From positions 1-6,338 of the forward strand of contig CALKIA010000176.1 of NCBI GenBank assembly GCA_937988705.1: a stretch of DNA of 6,338 nucleotides. Direction: 5' to 3'. A program made the translations under genes and the position numbers. Source of the DNA: an uncultured Chloroflexota bacterium (GTDB lineage Bacteria > Chloroflexota > Anaerolineae > Aggregatilineales > Phototrophicaceae). The notes below the pieces were generated by a model. The model worked only from the letters and a program-made list of their open reading frames with translations, ran no database searches and was not told where the DNA came from. Shown in pieces: positions 1-5,638 of the stretch. Numbering within the stretch: position 1 is the stretch's first letter; each line of letters starts with the position of its first letter.

Positions 1-5
1 TGGTA

Positions 6-32
6 GGGACGAGATATATCTCGTCCTGTTTT
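6..32 (+). terminator. Perfect 20-bp palindrome with trailing T-rich tract; possible terminator or dispersed palindromic repeat
   Basis: Bases 7-26 (GGACGAGATATATCTCGTCC) equal their own reverse complement, and the following bases are TGTTTT. As RNA this folds into a hairpin with a short U-rich tail on the plus strand, as expected for the terminator of a gene ending to the left of the window. On the minus strand no T-run follows, so it is a poor terminator for the gene ending at 64. Similar GGG(A/C)CGAG...CTCG palindromes are, as I recall, common intergenic repeats in Chloroflexota, so a dispersed repeat is an alternative. Confidence 0.5.
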
Positions 33-63
33 GGAGTCTTTCAGACACTGGCTTAGCGGTTAG

Positions 64-516
64 CTAACTGCTTTCCACGTATTCGCGGCGCACGCGCTCG
101 GTGAAATCGACCAGCGCACGTTCATCGTAGTCGATCCCCAGTATTTCCCACATCAACGCGGTGAAGACCACGCCGAGCGAATGCTCGTAACGCACCCCGG
201 CGGGTTCATCCCCGCAGATAACCGCTTCCACGCTTGGCGCGTGATCCAGCAGCAGAATCACCCCGGCGACGTAGCGCGCCCACCGAGGCAGCGGCCGGTT
301 CAGAATGGTGCGTTTACTTTTGGCGCTCTGGCGGCTGAAGGTCGCCTGTGTTTCTGACTCCACATCGTAGATGGTGTAACGATCTTCATCTGCGGGCTTA
401 GCCGCCGCCCACATTGTACGTCCCGGTGGGGCGATTACCCAGTGCGGCGGTGTGTCGGGATAGAGCGTTTGATAGTGGACGAGTAGGCGGATGGGGGGAT
501 CGACGGGCAAACGCAC
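64..516 (-). CDS. Galactokinase N-terminal-like protein, degenerate (GHMP-kinase relic)
   Basis: This encodes about 150 residues. I place the start at the GTG at 516-514, which has GAGG (528-525) eight bases upstream. The same frame stays open to an ATG at 645, but that start would overlap the divergent gene at 583, and the extra 43 residues look non-coding. The order of motifs follows the N-terminal half of galactokinase: YQTLYPDTPPHWVIAPPGR (15-33) sits where family members have a variant of F..L.G..P....APGR; RWARYVAGV (78-86) matches the WA.YV.GV segment; AVICGDEPAGVRYEHSLG (98-115) lies where VI.GDVP.GAGLSSSA is expected; the end, FTERVRREYV, matches the Q.AEN.FV segment. The GEHTDY sugar-binding motif and the GLSSS phosphate loop are absent and the C-terminal half is missing, so catalysis is unlikely. 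This similarity is from memory of the family. A pseudogene remnant or a non-catalytic paralogue is possible. A weak minus-strand -10 (TAAGAT, 556-551) lies upstream. Confidence 0.6.
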   Translation of the reverse strand: MRLPVDPPIRLLVHYQTLYPDTPPHWVIAPPGRTMWAAAKPADEDRYTIYDVESETQATFSRQSAKSKRTILNRPLPRWARYVAGVILLLDHAPSVEAVICGDEPAGVRYEHSLGVVFTALMWEILGIDYDERALVDFTERVRREYVESS

Positions 517-582
517 AGAACAAACCTCAATCAATGGTAGAATTGAGACAATCTTACCGGAAAATCCCGAAATTCGTTGAAG

Positions 583-1926
583 ATGCGAAAAATCCTGCTC
601 CCTAGTCTCATGTTGTTGCTCCTCGCCACCCGGCTTTTCGCGCAAGACCTACCGCCGGCTCCGGCCACCTGCGATGTGCTCGCGGTGTGGACGGCGGCGA
701 GCAATGCGTGTACCAGTCGCCCATCCGGTTACGTGTGCAACGGCGGATCAGCCCCCGTGGTCGAGCCGGTCGGTCCGGTCAGTAATGCCCTCGGCCCGAT
801 TGGCGCCTTGGTCGAAGCAGACGCCGTCGATTTCATTCGCACCGCTCCGTTCGCGGGCAATGGGGCGACTTCCGGTGTAGCGTGGCTGCGTGTGACCGGG
901 GTGCTGAATTACACCATGCTCATGCTCGGCGATGTGTCGCTGCGCGATGCCTCCCCGCCCGACTTCCCCGCGTGGACTTCGCTCCAATTAGAGACGAGCG
1001 TCTCCGCACCCGGCTGTGGTACCGCGCCGATCAGTGCGCTGATCGTGCAGAGTCAGCTGGGCACAGCCGCGCGGATTGTGGTCAACGGCGCTTCCCTGCT
1101 GCTCAACGGCACCGTCATGACCATCACCGAAGCGGCGCGGACGCGCTTCATCGCGCTATCGGGGCAGCACAGTCTGCTCGCGTTCGGCACGGAGCGCACG
1201 CTGTACATGGGACAGGAAGTCAGCGTCACCCGTGATGCGGCGAATCCATTTGCGCCCGGCGATGTGCCCAGCGATGCCTTTCCGCTCGATCCCTCGTTGC
1301 TGCTTAACCTGCCCGTTGCGCTGTTCGACCGCCCCGTGATTTTGCCGCAGCCCGGCTTCGTCATGACGCAGGGCGCGGTCAATTTGCGCTCGTCACCCGA
1401 TCAATACGCCGGTTTGATCCTGCAGGTGCCTGCGGGACAGGTCATGGCCGTGTTAGGGCGTAACCCCGAAGGCACGTGGTATCACGTCCGGCTTGAAACG
1501 GGCGAAACGGGCTGGATGCTGGGCGAACTGCTGGCGCAAAATCTCGGCACGATTTCGGCAGTCTACTCCGAAACGCCGCTGCCTCCCCAACGCTACGGCG
1601 ATCTCGGTACGCGGGCGCAGGTGTCGGCTCCGGCGGGCGCAGCGCTGCGTCAGGGGCCAGAAATCAGCTTTCCGCTAGTGGTGACACTGCCGGATGGCAC
1701 TGTCGTCAACTTGATCGCACGCAGCCCCTACAGCCCGTGGGTGAAAATCGAGGTAGGCGGCTATTCTGGCTGGATCTCCCTGATTGCCCTGCAAACGCAG
1801 GCCTACATCGAGGCGCTGCCGGTCGATGCGTCCGTGCCGCTGCCGCCGCCCACGCCCCTGCCGACGCAGGTGCCGGGGACGTTTGGCAATGCCTTCCCGG
1901 ACCCGAATGCGGACGGCAACCCGTAA
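583..1926 (+). CDS. Secreted FecR-like protein with two bacterial SH3 (SH3b) domains
   Basis: This encodes 447 residues from the ATG at 583. A TTG two codons upstream (577) is also in frame, and neither start has a clear Shine-Dalgarno. Residues 1-20 form a signal peptide: basic MRK, a leucine-rich core, and a likely cut after LFA. Residues about 30-52 hold three cysteines (30, 43, 52). Residues about 80-216 resemble the FecR-like region of Anaerolineae exported proteins: a VDFIR segment, a VTGVLNYTMLMLGDV strand pattern, C145 followed by AP.SALIVQS..G.A.I.VNGA.L.L.G, then an AxG-type VxV end. Two SH3b repeats follow, at about 258-318 (GAVNLRSSP...GTWYHVRLETGETGWM) and 345-404 (GAALRQGPE...PWVKIEVGGYSGWI). 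The tail (418-447) is proline-rich. SH3b domains usually bind cell-wall or extracellular ligands, so the protein probably acts outside the membrane; its ligand cannot be read from sequence. It is transcribed divergently from the galactokinase-like gene. A possible -10 (TAGAAT, 538-543) has no good -35. Confidence 0.85.
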   Translation: MRKILLPSLMLLLLATRLFAQDLPPAPATCDVLAVWTAASNACTSRPSGYVCNGGSAPVVEPVGPVSNALGPIGALVEADAVDFIRTAPFAGNGATSGVAWLRVTGVLNYTMLMLGDVSLRDASPPDFPAWTSLQLETSVSAPGCGTAPISALIVQSQLGTAARIVVNGASLLLNGTVMTITEAARTRFIALSGQHSLLAFGTERTLYMGQEVSVTRDAANPFAPGDVPSDAFPLDPSLLLNLPVALFDRPVILPQPGFVMTQGAVNLRSSPDQYAGLILQVPAGQVMAVLGRNPEGTWYHVRLETGETGWMLGELLAQNLGTISAVYSETPLPPQRYGDLGTRAQVSAPAGAALRQGPEISFPLVVTLPDGTVVNLIARSPYSPWVKIEVGGYSGWISLIALQTQAYIEALPVDASVPLPPPTPLPTQVPGTFGNAFPDPNADGNP

Positions 1927-1938
1927 AGGCGATTTCTC

Positions 1939-1967
1939 TTGCGCTGCTGCTCACTGGCCTTTAAGAT
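1939..1967 (+). promoter_or_regulatory. Candidate promoter of the antiporter/PII-like operon
   Basis: TTGCGC (1939-1944) and TAAGAT (1962-1967) are separated by 17 bp in the short gap between the SH3b gene and the antiporter. Each box matches only partly (3/6 and 4/6 to the sigma-70 consensus). Initiation would fall near 1974, leaving a leader of about 20 bases that contains the AAGGAGG ribosome site at 1983-1989. Readthrough from the SH3b gene is also possible, as I see no terminator between them. Confidence 0.35.
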
Positions 1968-1993
1968 AGTCTTTTCGCAGTGAAGGAGGCGCG

Positions 1994-3256
1994 ATGGAAC
2001 ATAATCCTGCGGTGGAATTGTTTCTGGCGATTGGGCTGATCGTCGTCGCGTCGCGCATCGGCGGCACCATTGCCCGGCGCTTCCGTCAGCCGCGCGTGCT
2101 GGGCGAACTGATCATCGGCGTCATTCTTGGCCCAACACTGCTCGATTTGCTGCATCAACCGGTGTTTCACGGCATCGAGCTGCAGGAGACGATCAAGCTG
2201 TTCGCGGAATTGGGCGTCTTGCTGCTGATGTTCATCGTCGGCCTTGAAGTCAACATGGGCGAACTGGCCAAAGTCGGACGCGTCGGTGTGATCTCCGGGT
2301 TCGCCGGAGCATTGGCCCCAGTCCTGCTGACTATCCCCCTCGTGCTGCTCTTTCAATACGCGTGGCAGCCCGCGCTGTTCGCCGGGGTAACGCTGGCCGC
2401 GACTTCGGTGAGTATTTCCGCGCAGGTGATGTTGGAATTGGGCGTGCTGCGGACGAAAGTCGGCAACGCGCTGCTGGCCACCGCGCTGATCGACGATATT
2501 GTGGCGATTCTGCTCGTTTCGCTGACCGTCGCCGTCACGAGCAGCACTGAAGCGAGTAGTTCGGCGGATTTGGGATCGCTGGTGGCAATTGTCGCGACCA
2601 TGGCACTGTACCTCGTCGGCGCGTTTTTGCTGGCGTGGTTTGTGCTCCCGCGGGTGATGAACTGGCTGGCCAACCGTCCGTCGCTGGCGCAGTCGTATGG
2701 CATTCCCGCCTTCGCGCTGATCACGCTGTTGGTGTTCGGCTGGTCGGCGGAAGAACTCGGCGGCATGGCGGCGATCACCGGGGCGTTTCTGGCGGGTATG
2801 GGCTTCAGTCGCTCCAAAGAGCGCGTGCGCCATGAGATCGAAACGGCGATCAGTGGGATCGCATACACGTTTCTCGTACCGATCTTCTTCGTGGATGTTG
2901 GCTTGCAGATCGACCTGAGCGCGTTCCCGCTGACGGCGCTGCCGCTGGCGCTACTGCTGCTGGTCGTTGCCGTCGCCTCGAAGATTGGCGGCTGCGGTTT
3001 GGGTGGTCGCCTTGGTGGTTTCGATACGGCTGACTCACTGCGCTTGGGCGTATGTATGATCTCACGCGGCGAAGTTGGCTTGATCATCGCGGCGCTGGGG
3101 ATTGGCGTGGGCGTGTTCAGCGCGGATGATCCACTGTTTTCGTCGCTGTTTCTGGTGATCCTCATCTCGACATTGATCACGCCACCGCTCGTGCGGGCGA
3201 TATTTAAAGGGGAGCAGACTCATGAAATTAGTCGTGCTGATCACCGCGCAGGTTGA
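1994..3256 (+). CDS. Cation:proton antiporter, CPA2 (KefB/NhaS3-like) membrane domain without RCK domain
   Basis: This is a 420-residue integral membrane protein built of about 12-13 hydrophobic segments. AAGGAGG lies four bases before the ATG. CPA2 hallmarks appear in order: RQPRVLGELIIGVILGPTLL (31-50), the ELGVLLLMFIVGLEVN segment (72-87), the paired aspartates D167-D168 in ATALIDDIVAILL, which in this family bind the transported proton and cation, ITGAFLAGMGFS (261-272), PIFFVDVGLQIDL (296-308), K330 in a helix ending SKIGG, and MISRGEVGLIIAALG (355-369). These point to exchange of Na+ or K+ for H+ across the cytoplasmic membrane. The ion cannot be told from sequence. Unlike KefB/KefC the protein ends just after the last helix, with no TrkA-N/RCK nucleotide-binding domain. 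The final 35 bp overlap the PII-like gene, so the two are surely cotranscribed and the PII-like protein may supply the missing regulation. Confidence 0.93.
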   Translation: MEHNPAVELFLAIGLIVVASRIGGTIARRFRQPRVLGELIIGVILGPTLLDLLHQPVFHGIELQETIKLFAELGVLLLMFIVGLEVNMGELAKVGRVGVISGFAGALAPVLLTIPLVLLFQYAWQPALFAGVTLAATSVSISAQVMLELGVLRTKVGNALLATALIDDIVAILLVSLTVAVTSSTEASSSADLGSLVAIVATMALYLVGAFLLAWFVLPRVMNWLANRPSLAQSYGIPAFALITLLVFGWSAEELGGMAAITGAFLAGMGFSRSKERVRHEIETAISGIAYTFLVPIFFVDVGLQIDLSAFPLTALPLALLLLVVAVASKIGGCGLGGRLGGFDTADSLRLGVCMISRGEVGLIIAALGIGVGVFSADDPLFSSLFLVILISTLITPPLVRAIFKGEQTHEISRADHRAG

Positions 3257-3599
3257 AGATGGACTCGATGTGGCGCTGGCATGGCAGGAGGCGGGCGCGC
3301 CGGGGGTAACCATCGTCCGCGCGCACGGACTCCATGCGTTGCAGCAGGAGATGCGACATGGGGCGGTGGAACTGCCGCGTATGGTGTCTTCGATGGCGGC
3401 GGTGATGTCCTCGATCCTCGATAACATGGAGGCGCGCAATCACATGCTGCTCTCGCTGGTCGCGGATGATCTGGTCGATACGCTGATCGCCGCGACCAAC
3501 GCTGTCCTCGGCGACCTCACCGACCCGAATCACGGCATTCTGTTTGTTGTGCCCATCGAGCGCGCGATCGGCGTGCGCGATCACCGACCGGGGCCATAA
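3222..3599 (+). CDS. PII-like signalling protein, probable regulator of the adjacent antiporter
   Basis: This encodes 125 residues. GGGGAG (3209-3214) lies seven bases before the ATG, and the start sits 35 bp inside the antiporter frame. The pattern follows PII: the first strand MKLVVLITAQ, a helix, then AWQEAGAPGVTIVRAHG (20-36), comparable to L...G..GMTV..V.G in GlnB; a region at about 37-74 in place of the T-loop that lacks the uridylylated Tyr and is rich in Met; LLSLVADDLVDTLIAATNAVLGDL (76-99), matching the second beta-alpha unit; and GILFVVPIERAIGVR (105-119), matching the final GKIFV.PVE..IRIR strand. Canonical PII proteins are trimers that sense nucleotides and 2-oxoglutarate and control transporters or enzymes. 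The non-canonical T-loop suggests a different ligand. Control of the cotranscribed antiporter is inference from context. The last 19 bp are antisense to the recombinase frame. Confidence 0.82.
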   Translation: MKLVVLITAQVEDGLDVALAWQEAGAPGVTIVRAHGLHALQQEMRHGAVELPRMVSSMAAVMSSILDNMEARNHMLLSLVADDLVDTLIAATNAVLGDLTDPNHGILFVVPIERAIGVRDHRPGP

Positions 3600-5434
3600 A
3601 CCGGAGATGAGTCCGCTTGATCGGGACTTGTCACGACCACCCTTTCTGCTATAATTCCCGCCAGATTGGGGGATCGTCCAATGGCAGGACAACGGCCTTT
3701 GGAGCCGTGTATCTTGGTTCGAATCCAAGTCCCCCAGCAGGATTGGAGCAGATTCGAACATGCTCCGGATGAAACGGCGGGAACAGCCCCGCCGTTTTTT
3801 GTTACCGTTTTCCCTCTTTTGCGTTGTTCGCTGACATTCCGAATTTCATCAGTCAGTTCACGTAAATAAGCAAAAGGGGTTCTCAATTCCAGTGACACAT
3901 TTCCTGCATCATTCACAACGACCCGATGCACAACTTGGCGCAGAAGTTCTTTCTGGTCTCCACGCTCTAGGCCATTATACAACTCTCCAATGCGCGCGAT
4001 AATTTGGAGTGCCATTTCGAGGTTGTCAACATGCACTTGATGGTTGAGAGAGAGGGTATCCAGTGTCCGGCGCACTTGGCTGCGTCGATCTTGCCATTCA
4101 GCCCACAGTCCATTCCAAACTTCCTCTGAGATCTTACCTGAGGCAAAAAGTCGTGCAGTTCGGTTTTCTTCCTCATCAATGCCTTTGAGATTTGCCTCAA
4201 GCCGTGTGCGTTCATCGGGACGACTGCTACCAATCTTCGTGTTCAGGTCATGAGTATAGGCTGCACGAATGAGGGGGAGCATGTCTGGATCAACCTGAAT
4301 TCGGGTCAGTTCCTTTGCAACCAGTTCATCAATTTCCGCGCAAAGAAAACTAGCACCGCCGGCCTCCGCAATGCGGTAGTAGGCCGTGCCACCTTTGGAG
4401 CGTCCCGCATTTGAGGTTGAGCCAGTCAGCCGACGAGTTTGAGTTTTTTGCCTAGCTCTGTAATAGATTAGTCCTGAGAGCAAGTACTCCTGTTTTCGTC
4501 GCACTGTTCGCTGGCTATTGCGTCGCTCCAGAATCTCTAAACCGCGCTCAAACTCTTCGGTACTGATCAATGGTTCCCAGTTGCCACGCAACGTTTTCGG
4601 TGGTATTCCGTTGCTTTCGCTGACCACCCAACCGGCATATGTCCAGTTGTGAAAAACATGCGACAAGGTGCTGATGATTGCTTTGCGTTTCCCAGTTGCT
4701 GCAATTTCTACGAATGGACGACCTTTGAGATGACGATAGCCGCGAGCGTGTAACGCCTCTGCAATTTCCGGCAGTGTCAGTCGATCCTCAAGTAGGAGTT
4801 CCCACGCATAGCGCCAGATGGGGGCACGTTCGGGATCGAGTTCAATCCAGTGGTCAACTCGCCCTAAGTCTTTCTTCTTATCGAGATCGGTCTTGCCCGA
4901 CATATTGATATAGCCGTCAGGAGCAAGGTTGGCGAAACCGCCGGCCTTAAGTTTGGCCCGCAAGCCGCCTTTCACGCGCACGCCGAGTAACTGCGACTCC
5001 CGGCGAGCGAGCGTGAAAGTCATCGTGACCAACACCCGCTGATCCATATGCATCGGGTCGATGTCCGGCATATTTGCAAAACGAACCGCGACGCCGAATT
5101 CATGGAGTTCATCAATCGCGCGCATCGCCTCCGTGTCATTGCGGCCAAACCGGTCTGCACGTTCAACGATGACATGGGAGAACTTGCCCATCCGCGCATC
5201 GTTCAGAAGGCGCTGGTACTCGGGACGGTTCGGGGTCGTGCCTGTGAGCACATCAATGTACTCGTCAAATACCGGCATCTCCGAACGCTTTAAGACGTTT
5301 TCTTCAATCACAAACCGCTGCCGGGCACGCGAGAGCTCCGGTTTCTGATTCTCATCACTGCTCGTTCGGAGATAGACTGCCCATCCCGGTTGCGGCGGGA
5401 CGGGTTCACCTCGTTTCCGCTTGTCGTACGCCAT
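3581..5434 (-). CDS. Large serine recombinase (site-specific integrase), C-terminus running antisense through tRNA-Gln
   Basis: The frame encodes 617 residues. The resolvase catalytic domain covers about 16-155: YLRTSS (21-26) carries R23 and the nucleophile S25, and ERADRFGR (91-98) carries the catalytic R95 and R98 pair. GVRVKGGLRAKLKAGGFANLAPDGY (151-175) leads into the recombinase DNA-binding domain (about 165-305; ISTLSHVFHNWTYAGWVV). A zinc-ribbon-like domain (about 317-375) follows, but its usual CxxC is replaced by YYRARQ (324-329), leaving a single Cys365. A charged coiled-coil (about 400-465) and a final SLELRTPFAYL strand (514-524) complete the enzyme. Residues 545-555 read the tRNA terminator, 566-590 read antisense tRNA, and the stop lies within the PII-like gene, so the pre-integration protein probably ended differently. 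It should catalyse insertion and excision of the element through a 5'-phosphoserine intermediate. The start at 5434 has only a weak ribosome site (GGGG about ten bases upstream) and lies 15 bp after the preceding gene. Confidence 0.93.
   Translation of the reverse strand: MAYDKRKRGEPVPPQPGWAVYLRTSSDENQKPELSRARQRFVIEENVLKRSEMPVFDEYIDVLTGTTPNRPEYQRLLNDARMGKFSHVIVERADRFGRNDTEAMRAIDELHEFGVAVRFANMPDIDPMHMDQRVLVTMTFTLARRESQLLGVRVKGGLRAKLKAGGFANLAPDGYINMSGKTDLDKKKDLGRVDHWIELDPERAPIWRYAWELLLEDRLTLPEIAEALHARGYRHLKGRPFVEIAATGKRKAIISTLSHVFHNWTYAGWVVSESNGIPPKTLRGNWEPLISTEEFERGLEILERRNSQRTVRRKQEYLLSGLIYYRARQKTQTRRLTGSTSNAGRSKGGTAYYRIAEAGGASFLCAEIDELVAKELTRIQVDPDMLPLIRAAYTHDLNTKIGSSRPDERTRLEANLKGIDEEENRTARLFASGKISEEVWNGLWAEWQDRRSQVRRTLDTLSLNHQVHVDNLEMALQIIARIGELYNGLERGDQKELLRQVVHRVVVNDAGNVSLELRTPFAYLRELTDEIRNVSEQRKRGKTVTKNGGAVPAVSSGACSNLLQSCWGTWIRTKIHGSKGRCPAIGRSPNLAGIIAERVVVTSPDQADSSPVYGPGR
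3628..3655 (+). promoter_or_regulatory. Sigma-70-type promoter of tRNA-Gln
   Basis: TTGTCA (3628-3633; 5/6 match) and TATAAT (3650-3655; perfect) are 16 bp apart. Initiation would fall near 3662, about five bases before the mature tRNA end. This is the best promoter match in the window and fits a strongly expressed stable RNA. The recombinase frame runs through it on the other strand. Confidence 0.8.
3667..3737 (+). tRNA. tRNA-Gln (anticodon TTG)
   Basis: A full cloverleaf can be drawn. The acceptor stem TGGGGGA (3667-3673) pairs with TCCCCCA (3730-3736), seven of seven. The D stem is GTCC/GGAC (3676-3679 with 3687-3690). The anticodon stem ACGGC/GCCGT (3692-3696 with 3704-3708) encloses the loop CTTTGGA, giving anticodon TTG at 3699-3701, which reads CAA. 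The T stem CTTGG/CCAAG (3713-3717 with 3725-3729) encloses TTCGAAT. The discriminator is G73 (3737). The next bases are CAG, so the CCA end is not encoded and must be added enzymatically. The U-A first pair and G73 are typical of bacterial tRNA-Gln. The gene appears intact despite lying next to a recombinase gene, which suggests that its 3' side served as the insertion target. Confidence 0.97.
3745..3766 (+). repeat. Small hairpin between tRNA-Gln and its terminator
   Basis: GGAGCA (3745-3750) pairs with TGCTCC (3761-3766) around the ten-base loop GATTCGAACA. The loop contains TTCGAA, also found in the tRNA T-loop (3718-3723) 35 bp earlier. It may be part of the tRNA trailer that guides processing, or a trace of the attachment site. 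The similarity is short and could be chance. Confidence 0.35.
3772..3800 (+). terminator. Rho-independent terminator of tRNA-Gln
   Basis: ACGGCGGG (3774-3781) pairs with CCCGCCGT (3788-3795) around a six-base loop, flanking A and T residues extend the stem by two pairs, and six T residues (3795-3800) follow on the plus strand. It ends the tRNA transcript 35 bp after the gene. On the minus strand the trailing bases are only TTTC, so it should be a weaker stop for recombinase mRNA. The recombinase frame crosses it (residues about 545-555). Confidence 0.85.
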
Positions 5435-5449
5435 TTGCTACTAACCCCA

Positions 5450-5638
5450 TCAGGTATCCATGAACCGTTCATCAGCTTCACAATACCCGATTTCGCCTAC
5501 TTCGTGATTTCCCCCCCCAGTTTCTCCATAGATGGATGTTGGATCGGCCTGCGCCGGGGTTCGAGACAGGATCTCAGCCACCTTGAAGAGGCGCTTGACG
5601 AGTTGTTCAGCATTGGGCATTTCCATAACGGTGCTCAT
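5450..5638 (-). CDS. Small protein of unknown function between RHH and recombinase genes
   Basis: This encodes 62 residues. Its ATG (5638-5636) overlaps the TGA of the upstream ribbon-helix-helix gene as ATGA, and GAGG lies just before it, so translational coupling is likely. It ends 15 bp before the recombinase start. Residues 8-29 (PNAEQLVKRLFKVAEILSRTPA) predict an amphipathic helix; the rest, with a GGGN stretch and a single cysteine, looks flexible. I recognise no family. Its position suggests a job with the recombinase, such as controlling its direction or expression, but this is inference from context alone. A run of eight G residues on the coding strand (5511-5518) lies inside the gene and makes the last 21 or so residues sensitive to a one-base slip or sequencing error. 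Confidence 0.6.
   Translation of the reverse strand: MSTVMEMPNAEQLVKRLFKVAEILSRTPAQADPTSIYGETGGGNHEVGEIGYCEADERFMDT

Noticed and set aside
64..645. Longer minus-strand start at 645 for the galactokinase-like gene
   Set aside because: It would overlap the divergent SH3b gene by 63 bp, and its added residues are charged and low in family-like pattern, whereas GTG 516 has a well-placed GAGG.
1961..2833. Long minus-strand frame of 290 codons opposite the antiporter
   Set aside because: It is rich in Arg, Gln and His, has no domain pattern, and lies fully antisense to a clear antiporter; typical shadow of a G+C-rich gene.
2353..3180. Second long minus-strand frame opposite the antiporter
   Set aside because: It is a Ser/Thr/Pro-rich product without motifs, antisense to conserved antiporter codons.
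3228..3761. Minus-strand frame including antisense tRNA-Gln (LGDLDSNQDTRLQRP segment)
   Set aside because: Its start lies in the tRNA and the rest is antisense to the PII-like gene; such segments are a well-known false prediction over tRNA genes.
3967..4233. Minus-strand frame in another phase within the recombinase
   Set aside because: It overlaps conserved coiled-coil codons of the recombinase and has no ribosome site or recognisable pattern.
5511..5520. CCCCCCCCAG as a second copy of the tRNA 3' end (CCCCCAG) and hence an att site
   Set aside because: Identity is limited to the C-run plus AG, lies within a coding frame, and does not extend to flanking tRNA bases.
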